From positions 1 to 61,508 of the forward strand of contig CACYQD010000018.1 in assembly GCA_902776475.1 (NCBI GenBank): a stretch of DNA of 61,508 bases. Direction: 5' to 3'. The stretch comes from an uncultured Prevotellaceae bacterium. Its GTDB lineage: Bacteria > Bacteroidota > Bacteroidia > Bacteroidales > Bacteroidaceae. This document shows, one piece after another, positions 25,801-35,293 of the stretch. The position numbers and the translations under genes are program-made. Within the stretch, counting starts at the first letter, position 1. Every line of letters starts with the position of its first letter. The notes under the pieces were generated by a model, which was not told the DNA's origin, did not search any database, and saw only the letters and a list, made by a program, of their open reading frames with translations.

Positions 25801-27363
25801 ATGTGTAAAATCAGATTGTATGTCATGGCATTGACCATGATGATTGTTTCAGGAAAGACTATCGCAGGTGGACTTTTGACCAATACCAATACCAACATCG
25901 CTTTCAACCGTAATTTTGCCCGCGATGGCGTCATTGCCATTGATGGTGTCTATAGCAATCCCGCAGGTGTGGCATTCCTCAGCAACGGGTTCCACCTCTC
26001 GTTAAATATTCAAAACGTCTATCAGACCCGTACGATTGAGAGTGGCATCACCGTTCCGTCGCTTCAGGGCACTCCTTTTGAGCATCCCTTCATGCTCAAC
26101 GGCGGAGAGGCCGTCAAAACATTCAAAGGCAACGCCTCTGCACCAATCCTTCCTTCGGTTCAGGCGGCACTCAACTATGACAAATGGGGATTCCAAGCCG
26201 GTTTCTCCCTCGTCGGAGGTGGCGGAAAATGTACTTTTGACCACGGACTGGGGTCTTTCGAGCGCACCATCTCGCTGATACCGGCTTTGCTCTACCAAAC
26301 CAACCAGACCTATCAGGCTAAATATGGCATTGACCTCGGTCTGGCTTCCAACAATCCCGGCTATTCCGTCAACAGCTACATTAAAGGACAGCAGTACATC
26401 TTCGGATTCCAATTCGGTACGACTTATAAGGTTAATGAGCACATCGCTGTCTATGGGGGCTTCCGCTTCAACTACATCTACAATAAATATACGGGCAACA
26501 TCACTGACATCAGTGCCAATATCGGAGGTAACAATGAGAAACTATATGATTATTTCGGCAACAAGGTGACTGAGGCCCAGACAGCTGCCGCAGCCTATGC
26601 CGCAACAGCCGCAGGCACTTCGGATCCCACCACAAAGGCTCAGCTGGAAGCCGCCTCTGCTTTGTATGGACAGGCCGCCCAGACTTTTGAAGCCACTAAA
26701 AACAACTTCCAGGACAAATATCTTGACTGCACACAAAACGGATGGGGCATCACCCCGATTGTCGGTTTCGACTACAAGGCAGGCAAACTGAATATCGGCA
26801 CCCGGCTGGAGTTCACCAACCACCTCAATATCGAAAATGATACGAAGCGTGATGACACAGGACTCTTCCGCGATGGTGTCAATACGCCCAGCGACATCCC
26901 CGGCATCTTCACTGTTGGTGCCCAATATGAGGTTCTTCCCACTCTGCGAGTGATGGGTGGTTACCACTACTTCTTTGACAAGAATGCGAAGATGGCCGAC
27001 AACAAGCAGAAGAAACTCTCGTCAAACACTCAGGAATTCCTCGCCGGTGTGGAATGGGATATCACCAAGGACCTGCTGGTCAGTGCTGGCGGACAGCGCA
27101 CCCAATATGGTCTTGGCAACGGTGAATATCTCAATGACATGAGTTTTGTGACAAGCAGTTATTCTTTTGGCTTCGGTGCAAAATTCCGCATCGCCAAGAA
27201 TGCCTCGGTCAACATCGCCTACTTCTTCACAAGCTACGAGCATTTCAACAAGGAATACGATGGTGCCGTCAGCCTGGCCGGACAGGAAATCCCCGTTCAC
27301 AACACCGATCGGTTCACACGCACCAACAAAGTGTTGGGAGCCGGTGTCGATATCGATTTCTAA
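25801..27363 (+). CDS. OmpP1/FadL family outer-membrane protein
   Basis: A 520-residue beta-barrel protein. A signal peptide (residues about 1-22, ending TIAGG) is followed by the plug-domain signature DGVYSNPAGVAFLSNGFHLS, typical of FadL. The rest alternates beta strands with loops and ends in the aromatic/acidic residues GAGVDIDF. An alanine-rich stretch at residues about 257-300 (VTEAQTAAAAYAATAAGTS onward) looks like an added helical loop. FadL proteins pass hydrophobic compounds such as fatty acids by lateral diffusion; the substrate here is unknown. It has its own promoter and converges on priA. Confidence 0.85.
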   Translation: MCKIRLYVMALTMMIVSGKTIAGGLLTNTNTNIAFNRNFARDGVIAIDGVYSNPAGVAFLSNGFHLSLNIQNVYQTRTIESGITVPSLQGTPFEHPFMLNGGEAVKTFKGNASAPILPSVQAALNYDKWGFQAGFSLVGGGGKCTFDHGLGSFERTISLIPALLYQTNQTYQAKYGIDLGLASNNPGYSVNSYIKGQQYIFGFQFGTTYKVNEHIAVYGGFRFNYIYNKYTGNITDISANIGGNNEKLYDYFGNKVTEAQTAAAAYAATAAGTSDPTTKAQLEAASALYGQAAQTFEATKNNFQDKYLDCTQNGWGITPIVGFDYKAGKLNIGTRLEFTNHLNIENDTKRDDTGLFRDGVNTPSDIPGIFTVGAQYEVLPTLRVMGGYHYFFDKNAKMADNKQKKLSSNTQEFLAGVEWDITKDLLVSAGGQRTQYGLGNGEYLNDMSFVTSSYSFGFGAKFRIAKNASVNIAYFFTSYEHFNKEYDGAVSLAGQEIPVHNTDRFTRTNKVLGAGVDIDF

Positions 27364-27369
27364 ATTTCG

Positions 27370-29634
27370 TCACAAGGGATCGACATCATAATACATCTGC
27401 ACAAGGCGATAGCGGGTATCAGCAATGAGCAACTCCTGCGCCTTGTGCAGATATTGTTTTGAAACGGTGAGGTTGATGCCTTTCTCCAGTTTCACCACCA
27501 GTTTGCGGATGCACAGCGACTTGACCCTCGCCACGGCCGGTTTGTCGGGACCGAGTATCCTGTCGCCGAACCATTGCCGCAGATAACCACCCAACAGCAA
27601 TGCCGCCGACTCCGCCACAGCGTCGTCGCGATGCTTCACATAGACATTGACAATCTGACTGAACGGCGGGTAACGGAAAGCCTCCCTCTCCTCCATCACG
27701 TCATTGAACATCGCGTCGTAATCATTGTTCACCACATGTTGGATCACGGGGTCTTCGGGATTCTTGGTCTGCAGGATCACAAGTCCCTGCTTGCCTTTGC
27801 GGCCAGAACGGCCGCTGACTTGTGCCATCATCATGTAAGCGTGTTCCGAAGCACGGAAGTCAGGATAGTGGAGCATGCTGTCGGCATTCAGTATGCCGAC
27901 CACACTTACGCGGTCGAAATCCAAACCCTTGGTGACCATCTGCGTGCCGATGAGGAGATTGGTGCGGCCTTCGGAGAAATCATTGATGATCCGGGCATAA
28001 GCCGACTTGCTCCGAGTGGTGTCAAGGTCCATCCGGGCCACCTTGGCGTCGGGGAAGATATTGAGGATGTCGTCCTCCACCTTCTCCGTGCCGAAACCTC
28101 GTCCCCGTGTCTCTGTGCTCTCGCAGCAAGGACATTTCTGGGGCACGGAATAGGTATAGCCGCAATAGTGGCAAGTCAGCACGTTCATCGTCTTGTGGAG
28201 GGTCAGCGACACGTCGCAGTTTTGGCATTTCGGCACCCATCCACAGACTTTACACTCCACCATGGGAGCAAAACCTCGCCTGTTTTGAAACAGAATCACT
28301 TGTTGCTGATGGTCAAGAGCTTCCCGGATGGCTGAGAGCAGGATGGGTGAGAACGGTCCGTTCATCAACTTCCTCTTCTGCAAATCACGGATATCCACCA
28401 CTTGAACCTTGGGCAGTTCCAAGTCGCTGTAGCGCTTCGTCAACCTGACAAGTCCGTATTTCCCTGTGAGGGCATTCTGGTAGGACTCTACAGAAGGTGT
28501 GGCTGTGCCCAACAGGGTCTTGGCACCAAACATGGATGCGAGCATGATGGCCACTGACCGGGCATGGTAACGGGGAGCGGGATCTTGTTGTTTGAACGAC
28601 GTCTCGTGCTCCTCATCGACGATAACCAGTCCAAGGCGCTGGAAAGGCAGCAGAACGGCGCTTCTCGCACCAATCACCACGTCGTACGGGTCGGCAGAGA
28701 GTTGCTTCTTCCAGATCTCAACCCTTTCCTGGTCGCTGTATCGTGAGTGGTAGATTCCGAGCCGACGTCCGAAGACTCTTTGCAGGCGCTGTGTCATCTG
28801 CACGGTGAGGGCTATCTCTGGCAGCAGATACAGCACTTGCTTGTGCTCTGAGATGGCTTGGTCGATGAGGTGGATGTATATCTCGGTTTTGCCACTGGAT
28901 GTCACGCCATGCAGCAGTATGACATTTTTCTTGAGAAACTGAAACAAGATGGCATTGTAGGCTTCCATCTGTGCTTCGTTGAGTTTCTTCATCCGTTCCG
29001 GGTGTGGTTCTCCTCCTTGGTTGAGCCGTCCCACCTCCCGTTGATAAAGGGTGAGTATCTGTTTGTCGATGAGCGCCTTGACCGTTGCTGCCTTGCCATG
29101 TGAGTAGTTCATCAGTTCATCACGGGAGATCTCGACGATTTCTTCCTTGCACGTTGTGCCCTCTATGGTGTCGTAATGCGACAGGGTGAGGTAATCCACA
29201 AGCATTTTCTGTTGGCTTGCCGAGCGCCGCAGCATGTCAAGGGCGATGTGGAGGGCCTGTTCGTTGCGAAACTTGGGTGAGAGGGTGATGCAGGTCTCAT
29301 ATTTGGGGCGGAAAGAGTCTTCTTTCAGTCCTGCTGGCATGGCGGCATGATACACCTCGCCGATAGGCGACATATAGTAGTCCGCAATCCATCGCCACAG
29401 GCGCAGTTGCGTATCAAGCACCATCTGTTGCTGGTCGGGAAGGCCATTGATCTCCTTGGTTTCGAAATCTGGTTTGCGGTCATGCACCTCTGCCACCACA
29501 GCCGTATAGGATTTGCTTCGGCCCAGGGTCACCAGCACGCGCATGCCCGGCTTGATCTCATCCGCGAGATCGCCGGGCACTGAATAGGTGAACAACCCCT
29601 CCAAGGGCAGGGGCAAGATGACATCGACAAACAT
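27370..29634 (-). CDS. priA: Primosomal protein N' (replication restart helicase)
   Basis: A 754-residue superfamily 2 DNA helicase that reloads the replisome at stalled forks. The 3'-DNA-binding domain is N-terminal (MFVDVILPLPLEGLFTYSVP). Walker A is GVTSSGKTEIY, Walker B DEEH, and the zinc-binding cysteines are in CKVCGWVPKCQNC and CHYCGYTYSVPQKCPCC. Helicase motifs V and VI are present (GTQMVTKGLDFDRV, QVSGRSGRKGKQG). The length is slightly above the E. coli protein (732). Confidence 0.95.
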   Translation of the reverse strand: MFVDVILPLPLEGLFTYSVPGDLADEIKPGMRVLVTLGRSKSYTAVVAEVHDRKPDFETKEINGLPDQQQMVLDTQLRLWRWIADYYMSPIGEVYHAAMPAGLKEDSFRPKYETCITLSPKFRNEQALHIALDMLRRSASQQKMLVDYLTLSHYDTIEGTTCKEEIVEISRDELMNYSHGKAATVKALIDKQILTLYQREVGRLNQGGEPHPERMKKLNEAQMEAYNAILFQFLKKNVILLHGVTSSGKTEIYIHLIDQAISEHKQVLYLLPEIALTVQMTQRLQRVFGRRLGIYHSRYSDQERVEIWKKQLSADPYDVVIGARSAVLLPFQRLGLVIVDEEHETSFKQQDPAPRYHARSVAIMLASMFGAKTLLGTATPSVESYQNALTGKYGLVRLTKRYSDLELPKVQVVDIRDLQKRKLMNGPFSPILLSAIREALDHQQQVILFQNRRGFAPMVECKVCGWVPKCQNCDVSLTLHKTMNVLTCHYCGYTYSVPQKCPCCESTETRGRGFGTEKVEDDILNIFPDAKVARMDLDTTRSKSAYARIINDFSEGRTNLLIGTQMVTKGLDFDRVSVVGILNADSMLHYPDFRASEHAYMMMAQVSGRSGRKGKQGLVILQTKNPEDPVIQHVVNNDYDAMFNDVMEEREAFRYPPFSQIVNVYVKHRDDAVAESAALLLGGYLRQWFGDRILGPDKPAVARVKSLCIRKLVVKLEKGINLTVSKQYLHKAQELLIADTRYRLVQMYYDVDPL

Positions 29635-29662
29635 GGTGACAGGATGTTTTTACAGTGGAGTA

Positions 29663-30271
29663 TCAGAAATAGAAGGCAGCGGCGATCTGCCAGGCACCGA
29701 TTTTGGCGTCATTCTCAAATACCTCGTCGGTGACGCTCTGTACGCTGACATCAGCCGTTTTCCCACAGGCCACATTGTAGTTGACCGAAATTTGTAAATG
29801 GCGCATCAGGGTGATGCCTCCACCCATGTTGACACTGAAGTTGGATTCCTTGAACTTCCAAGTCTTGGCGGCGTCAATAATTTTCTCCTTGCCATTGAGA
29901 TTGAAGCCAAACTGCGGTCCGGCGAAGACGAATATGCCGAGTGCTCCGTCGGTGGCGAAGTTGAGGCGCAAGTTCACGGGGATGGTCACCATCTTGGCTT
30001 TCAATGAGGTGTATGGGTCATCGCCAAGGCGGGCCTCCCGTTGGTCATAGAGGGCCGCGGCATCAACGCCAAGTCCAAGGATAGGCAGACTGAATGCCAT
30101 GGTCGGTCCAAAGAAGAAACCATTTCGGTTGGATGACTTGAGCACCTCTTTGTCGAGTGACATCTGGGTGAGGTTGTAACCGCCTTTCACACCAAACATC
30201 AACTGAGCCTTCGCATCTGCGGCGAACATCATCACCATCGCTATGATGGCAGTCAAAATGGGTTTCTTCAT
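29663..30271 (-). CDS. Outer-membrane beta-barrel protein (PorT/OMP_b-brl_2 type)
   Basis: A 202-residue protein with a signal peptide (MKKPILTAIIAMVMMFAADA, cut at AKAQ) and the start LMFGVKGGYNLTQMSL, typical of eight-stranded Bacteroidota barrels (PF13568). It ends in the aromatic C-terminus AAAFYF. It lies 12 bases after gldN, so it is probably the last gene of the T9SS operon. A role in secretion is an inference from position only. Confidence 0.8.
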   Translation of the reverse strand: MKKPILTAIIAMVMMFAADAKAQLMFGVKGGYNLTQMSLDKEVLKSSNRNGFFFGPTMAFSLPILGLGVDAAALYDQREARLGDDPYTSLKAKMVTIPVNLRLNFATDGALGIFVFAGPQFGFNLNGKEKIIDAAKTWKFKESNFSVNMGGGITLMRHLQISVNYNVACGKTADVSVQSVTDEVFENDAKIGAWQIAAAFYF

Positions 30272-30283
30272 GGTCGCGGCTTG

Positions 30284-31324
30284 TTAGTGGCGCTCTCTTC
30301 TCACCGACACCCTGGCAGGTGTGGCAGCGGAAGAGGAAGATGAAGATCTGGGAGCCTTTACTTTTTCCTCGCCAGACCTGGATCTTGCGGTGCGCTTGGT
30401 TTTCTTTTCTTTCTTGCCTTTGGCGTCGGTCTGAGCCTTTGCAATGCTGTCGAGAGAGTCTTTCTTCACCTGGTCGCCAAAGATGTTCTTCTCGAAGTCA
30501 AGGAGTTCCTGCTCGATGCGCCTTTGTTCCTTGACCATCGACGAGTCATCAGGACAATACTGCGCCAGAGTGCGGCCCAGCATGTTGGTGGTCTTGTAGA
30601 TCTTGCCTTTATAGCGGTTCATGGTGAAGAAGTCGTCGATGCTCATCGTGGCAGCGTTGTTGATGTTGCTGGTCATGATGGTCTGCTTGCTGAGGAATGG
30701 AGCCACGTCGTCGTATTTCACCCAGAAGAGTGGATAAGGTGTCGCACCATCGCCAAAGTCATCCTCGCGCAGCATGATCGGGCAGAGGGCGATGACCTTG
30801 CGATGGAAGGTGGATGTGCCTTGGTCATAGTAGGCACTCTCCTTGATGTAGTATTTCTTCACCTCAGCGGAGGGGATGTCGCTGTTGTCAATCCTCACCT
30901 TGCCGTTGTTGCGCTCATAATAGATATGGTAGTTGTCGAGGAAATTGAGCGGTTTCACCCGGGCTGAGTCCTCGAAGCTCTCATTGCCGTCGAGCCGATA
31001 CTCATAGGCCTTGATATTGCCGGTCATCAGCAACTTGAACAGGTAGGTGAAAAGGTTCATCTGCGTGCCGACGGGTTCCACGGGATAATAGAGTCCGGCA
31101 TTGGCATCGTCCTCCAGGTTCATCTCCCTGTAGATATCACGTCGCCACACCACATCCTCCGACATGGTGGCCGTGGTGGGGAACCCGATTTTCGCACGGG
31201 TGGTGATGTTGTTGGCATTCGACTTTTGCGTCTGGTTTTGCTGTTGGTTGCGCCGTGCCTGAGGCTGTGCAGTGCCGATCTGCGCCACACATCCCAGAAG
31301 CAGTATGATTAGTATGCGTCTCAT
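30284..31324 (-). CDS. gldN: Type IX secretion protein GldN/PorN
   Basis: A 346-residue periplasmic protein with a signal peptide (MRRILIILLLGCVAQIGTAQ). GldN/PorN binds GldK in the ring attached to the outer membrane. Family features are VVWRRDIYREMNLED near residue 60, NAGLYYPVEP, LCPIMLREDDFGDG (in ALCPIM) and SIDDFFTMNRYKGKIYKTTN. A basic, serine-rich tail from about residue 295 (KKEKKTKRTARSRSG and later SSSSSAATPA) appears to be an added low-complexity end. It is fifth in porP-gldK-L-M-N. Confidence 0.93.
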   Translation of the reverse strand: MRRILIILLLGCVAQIGTAQPQARRNQQQNQTQKSNANNITTRAKIGFPTTATMSEDVVWRRDIYREMNLEDDANAGLYYPVEPVGTQMNLFTYLFKLLMTGNIKAYEYRLDGNESFEDSARVKPLNFLDNYHIYYERNNGKVRIDNSDIPSAEVKKYYIKESAYYDQGTSTFHRKVIALCPIMLREDDFGDGATPYPLFWVKYDDVAPFLSKQTIMTSNINNAATMSIDDFFTMNRYKGKIYKTTNMLGRTLAQYCPDDSSMVKEQRRIEQELLDFEKNIFGDQVKKDSLDSIAKAQTDAKGKKEKKTKRTARSRSGEEKVKAPRSSSSSSAATPARVSVRRERH

Positions 31325-31355
31325 TGTTAGAATTGCTTCGTTTCTGTTTTCGGGT

Positions 31356-32912
31356 TTATTTCACGATGACTTCCATGGCCTGCGGCAACTTGCGTGTGAT
31401 GCCGTCGGGACCTGTGGCCGACACGTTGGTGATATAGAAGCGCTTGTTGCGTGAGAGTTTTCTGAAGTAGTCTTTCTGCTTTTCTGAGAAAGAGGCTCCG
31501 CTGGAGGCCACGGGCACGGCGTTGCCCATCTGGTCGTAGAAGACGGCCTCGAAGCTCAGCACCTTGAACTCGATGTCGAGCAGACCATCGTCGATGGCGG
31601 CCTTGAGTCCGCCGACGCCCATCAGCGAGGATTTCGGCAGTCCACCGCCCTTAAAGCGGTCGGTGCCTATGGCGATGTATGCCGTGGGGTCGGGGAGTTT
31701 GCGCACATGGAAAGTGGCCTGTCCCATGACACGGCTGGTGCCGCGGTCATTGCCCGTGACGGTGAAGGTCACGTCCTTCCCCACTGCGGCAGGCACGGCG
31801 ATGTAGTGGCCGTCGCCCTGAGCTGTGAGTGTGCCTCCAGTCATGGAGAGCGACACATTGTTTTGTGAGATGCCGGAGCAACTGACACTGATGGGGTTGC
31901 GGAAGCCCGCATAGAGCACGTTCATCAGGTCAGCGGCCACTGTGGCTCCCAATGGCGGGGAGATGACATTGTATTTCTGCTTGAAATCTCGTCTGACGAC
32001 TTCTCCGTCAGCGTTTCTCATGAGGATATAGCCCCCGAAGACGTGTTCACCGACACCGCCGGCAGAGAAGGAGTATGTGCCGTTGGAGGTATTGATCCTG
32101 GTGCCGTTGACATAGATTTCAGGTTGCTGAGTCGTATCCACTGCAGCCATGATGATGTTGGCTGTCAGCCTCTCTCCTGGATAAAGCGTGGTTTTGTCAG
32201 GCACGACGAAAGCATCGAGTTTGTTGACTCGGATGTCCTTGATGCCTACGTTGGCCACCAGTGAGTGAAGCACCTCACCCTCGGCATAGCGGATGTCACT
32301 CTGGAGCTTCGACAGCAAGGTGATGGCTGCGGCCACGGGCATGTCCTCAAACATATATTCCTGCCAGTTCTTGCCCAGGGTGTTCTCCCTCTTGGGCACA
32401 TCGGTAGCCAGATTGCTTCTGATGATCTCTTTTTGATGCGGGTCGTCAATCAACTGGAGGATACGCTCACGATAGGAGACAATAGCGTTGTAGAGAGCTT
32501 TCCCCTTGCCGGTGCCGGGAGCCAGCATCACCTGGCTGGCGGCTTCCAGGTCTTCTTTGTTGCGGATGTCCGAGAGCTTCCCATCTGCTCCGTCTGCCTC
32601 TTTGACGATGGCTTCCTTGAGTTGCTGAGCCATGTTGTAGAGGGAGTCACTCATTTCCTTCACGCCTTTGGCCTTTTCAAACCATTCGCGCACCTTGGCC
32701 GGGTTGTTCTTCATCTGCTCGTCGAGGTCAGCCATCATGGCCAGGTTCTCCTTCGAGGAGTTGGCCGTGGTGCGGTTGAGGCTTTCCTCCACGATGGAGA
32801 AGCCGTCAAGCACCTCCGTGGAGATGTTCAAGGCGAGCATGGCCATCAAGACGACGTACATCAGGTTGATCATCTTCTGGCGTGGGGAAACCGGTCTTTT
32901 CTTTATAGCCAT
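31356..32912 (-). CDS. gldM: Type IX secretion motor protein GldM/PorM
   Basis: A 518-residue inner-membrane protein with one N-terminal helix (RQKMINLMYVVLMAMLALNI) and a large periplasmic part of four domains. With GldL it forms the proton-driven rotary motor; the periplasmic shaft reaches the GldK/N ring. The conserved start KKRPVSPRQKMINLMYVV and the glutamate in NISTEVLDGF, at the helix end, match the family. The gene follows gldL by 20 bases. Confidence 0.95.
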   Translation of the reverse strand: MAIKKRPVSPRQKMINLMYVVLMAMLALNISTEVLDGFSIVEESLNRTTANSSKENLAMMADLDEQMKNNPAKVREWFEKAKGVKEMSDSLYNMAQQLKEAIVKEADGADGKLSDIRNKEDLEAASQVMLAPGTGKGKALYNAIVSYRERILQLIDDPHQKEIIRSNLATDVPKRENTLGKNWQEYMFEDMPVAAAITLLSKLQSDIRYAEGEVLHSLVANVGIKDIRVNKLDAFVVPDKTTLYPGERLTANIIMAAVDTTQQPEIYVNGTRINTSNGTYSFSAGGVGEHVFGGYILMRNADGEVVRRDFKQKYNVISPPLGATVAADLMNVLYAGFRNPISVSCSGISQNNVSLSMTGGTLTAQGDGHYIAVPAAVGKDVTFTVTGNDRGTSRVMGQATFHVRKLPDPTAYIAIGTDRFKGGGLPKSSLMGVGGLKAAIDDGLLDIEFKVLSFEAVFYDQMGNAVPVASSGASFSEKQKDYFRKLSRNKRFYITNVSATGPDGITRKLPQAMEVIVK

Positions 32913-32932
32913 TTTTTCTTGCTTTCAATGAC

Positions 32933-33832
32933 TTACACGTCCATTCCTGTCGTCTGTGTGGGAGCTGCGCTTCTCATGTTGACAGTCATGGCTTCTATCA
33001 TGCGTGCATAAATCTTGTTGAGCTGTTCAATCTGCTGGGCAAGTTTCTTCGACTGATCATTGATCTGGTCGATGGTGCCGATTTGCTGGCTGGCGCCTTT
33101 CAGTTGCATCTCATACACCTTGCAAATGCCCGTGAGGGTGCGGTTGAGGTTCTCCATCTCTTCTGAGTCACGGGTGAGGCGGACACTTTGCTCATTGACC
33201 TTGCCCAACATCTCGGTGAGCCGCTTGAGCTCATCGACGTAGTTCTCCGTGGCTTCAGCCATCTCAGGAGATACTTGTTGCTGTTGGCCGATCCAGGCTG
33301 TGGAACCGCCACTGCCGCCACCGACAATCTGCGGAGTGCCTTGTTGACCCTCGCCAGCCACAATGGTTCCTCCTTCCATGGCTGCTGCCGCAGGTGTTGC
33401 TCCCTCAGCCGGCATGCCGCCGCCGATGATGATGGTGCCGCCACCGCCACCGCCTCCGTAGCCACCACCATAAGCAGCGGCCACCTGTCCTTCGGCCTGT
33501 TCACCCTCTGGGTGCTCGCCTTCAATCTCTGTCTGCTCAGGCATGGCCTGTTCGGCCTGTTCATCATAGTAATGGGTCTTGAGATCCATACCGTCTGTTG
33601 TCTTGTCAAACGGCCGGTCAAAGGCGGAGATGAAGAACACAAACACCTCGGTGCCCATGCCGATGAACAGCATCAGGTTTGCTCCAGGCAGGTGGGTGAG
33701 CTTGAAAAGTGTTCCTGCGATCACGATGGATGCTCCCCAGCTATAGGCATAATTGAGGAACGTCTGTCCCGGCACGCTGTCCATCCATTTCTGCAGCAGA
33801 TAGACGATGTTGAATTTGCTGTATCTTGTCAT
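32933..33832 (-). CDS. gldL: Type IX secretion motor protein GldL/PorL
   Basis: A 299-residue inner-membrane protein with two N-terminal helices (residues about 20-60) and a cytoplasmic part. The pentameric GldL ring around GldM helices is the stator of the T9SS motor. The first residues YSKFNIVYLLQKWMDSVPGQ are typical. Unusual is a glycine-rich stretch after residue 120 (YGGGYGGGGGGGTIIIGGG, then repeated GG motifs) that precedes the C-terminal coiled coil with MAEATENYVDELKRL. I start at 33832, one base after the gldK stop; an in-frame ATG ten codons earlier lies inside gldK. Confidence 0.93.
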   Translation of the reverse strand: MTRYSKFNIVYLLQKWMDSVPGQTFLNYAYSWGASIVIAGTLFKLTHLPGANLMLFIGMGTEVFVFFISAFDRPFDKTTDGMDLKTHYYDEQAEQAMPEQTEIEGEHPEGEQAEGQVAAAYGGGYGGGGGGGTIIIGGGMPAEGATPAAAAMEGGTIVAGEGQQGTPQIVGGGSGGSTAWIGQQQQVSPEMAEATENYVDELKRLTEMLGKVNEQSVRLTRDSEEMENLNRTLTGICKVYEMQLKGASQQIGTIDQINDQSKKLAQQIEQLNKIYARMIEAMTVNMRSAAPTQTTGMDV

Positions 33833-33833
33833 A

Positions 33834-35288
33834 TTATTTCTTGCTGGCTTTCTGTTTGACACTTGATGATGTGGCGATGCTTCTCACGCATCTGAATCCG
33901 ATATACGAGCGTGGCTGGTTTTGGTATTCCCATGATCTCCAGGCCGATCTGATATACGACTCGGGGTCTTTCCACGAACCGCCTCTCACGCTCTTCTTCT
34001 TGAGTCTGTAGGGATCTTCCTTGGCTGCCTTGTATTCCAATTGTGGGTTGAGGTCGTTCATGGCATCCACACCCGCCTCGGTATAGATCGTACTGGTCCA
34101 TTCGGCCACGTTGCCGGCCATGTCGAAGAGTCCGTTGGTATTGGTGGCGTAGATGCCCACCTTGCTGGTGATCAGGTTGCCGTCTTTGGTGTAATTGCCT
34201 TTGTCGGGTTTGAAGTTGGCATAGAAGCATCCGTCTCCGTTTTTCACGTCTTGGTTCTCCCATGGGAATTCAGTACCGTCTTTTCCTCTGGCGGCATACT
34301 CCCACTCCGCCTCTGTGGGCAGGCGGTAGCGCTGCACATAGCGGGCTTCAGGTCCAAGTCCTTTCAACAGATAGTCGGTACGCCAGGCGCAGAACGCATT
34401 GGCTTGTTCCCAGGTTACTCCTACCACGGGGTAATCGTTGTAGGTGGGGTTGCTGAAGTAATTGCGCAGGTACATCTCGTTGTCGGAGTTGCGGAAGTCA
34501 TTAACCCAGCAGGTGGTGTCGGGATAGACGTTGACGATATAGGTGTTGAGGAAATCCCATGGTCCGGAGAGCGGTCTGTTGATGGTTTCCCTGACGATAC
34601 GTCCCTCGTCGTCAATGTATGCGGTGTCTTTCGAGATCATCACCACCTCGTTGGGGTCAACCACATAGTCAGTGTTGAGATTCCTCTCCTCCGGGTTGAG
34701 CCTGTTGCGGCGGAGAGCGGCTGTCGTATAGTCATAGATCTCATAACGGTAGTTGAGCTGGCTGGCGTCAAGCGACTTTTCTCCCGTCACGGGGTTGGTG
34801 ACATACAGGCTCTCAAAAGCCCTTTGCTCGTCTTCGTTGGGCTTCTTGGGAAGGGATTTCTTCCAGTCAAGATGGGGCGTTACAGGGTCGCCGTTCTTGT
34901 CTTCCGTGATTTTGTATGACTCATCTCCGCCGTATGCGGGGTCTGCAAGCCGCTCGCGGAGGATGGAGTCGCGCACCCAAAAGACAAATTGCTTGTATTT
35001 CGAGTTGGTCACCTCGGTATCGTCCATCCAGAATCCGTCAACGGAGATCTCCTTGATGGGTGTCTGTTTTCCCCAAAGTGTATCTTGCTGCTCGATGCCC
35101 ATCTTGAGGAATCCTCTTTTCACCATCACCATTCCGAATGGAGCCGGTTCTTTGAAAGATCTTCCGCCGCCGACTCCCACGACCTCGCCTCCCCTGCCGG
35201 AGGTAGAGGTGGCTTTGCCTCCCATGCATCCTGTGAGGGAGAGGAGGGCGACGTAGCATACTGCGACTGCCAAATGCTTCATTTTCAT
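33834..35288 (-). CDS. gldK: Type IX secretion lipoprotein GldK/PorK
   Basis: A 484-residue outer-membrane lipoprotein. The lipobox is LTGC at residues about 18-21. The rest is a formylglycine-generating-enzyme-like (SUMF/FGE-sulfatase) fold: GMVMVKRGFLKMG, DGFWMDDTEVTNSKYKQFV, YPVVGVTWEQANAFCAWRT, LPTEAEWEYAARG and the C-terminal RGGSWKDP, SYIGFRCVR. GldK makes the periplasmic ring with GldN. The gene starts five bases after porP. Confidence 0.95.
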   Translation of the reverse strand: MKMKHLAVAVCYVALLSLTGCMGGKATSTSGRGGEVVGVGGGRSFKEPAPFGMVMVKRGFLKMGIEQQDTLWGKQTPIKEISVDGFWMDDTEVTNSKYKQFVFWVRDSILRERLADPAYGGDESYKITEDKNGDPVTPHLDWKKSLPKKPNEDEQRAFESLYVTNPVTGEKSLDASQLNYRYEIYDYTTAALRRNRLNPEERNLNTDYVVDPNEVVMISKDTAYIDDEGRIVRETINRPLSGPWDFLNTYIVNVYPDTTCWVNDFRNSDNEMYLRNYFSNPTYNDYPVVGVTWEQANAFCAWRTDYLLKGLGPEARYVQRYRLPTEAEWEYAARGKDGTEFPWENQDVKNGDGCFYANFKPDKGNYTKDGNLITSKVGIYATNTNGLFDMAGNVAEWTSTIYTEAGVDAMNDLNPQLEYKAAKEDPYRLKKKSVRGGSWKDPESYIRSAWRSWEYQNQPRSYIGFRCVRSIATSSSVKQKASKK

Positions 35289-35293
35289 ATTCT

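Noticed and set aside
32265-33011. A 248-codon plus-strand frame antisense to gldM
   Set aside because: gldM is complete on the minus strand; the frame has no features of its own.
34041-34919. A 292-codon plus-strand frame antisense to gldK
   Set aside because: gldK is unambiguous on the other strand; the frame has no ribosome site, signal or known motif.
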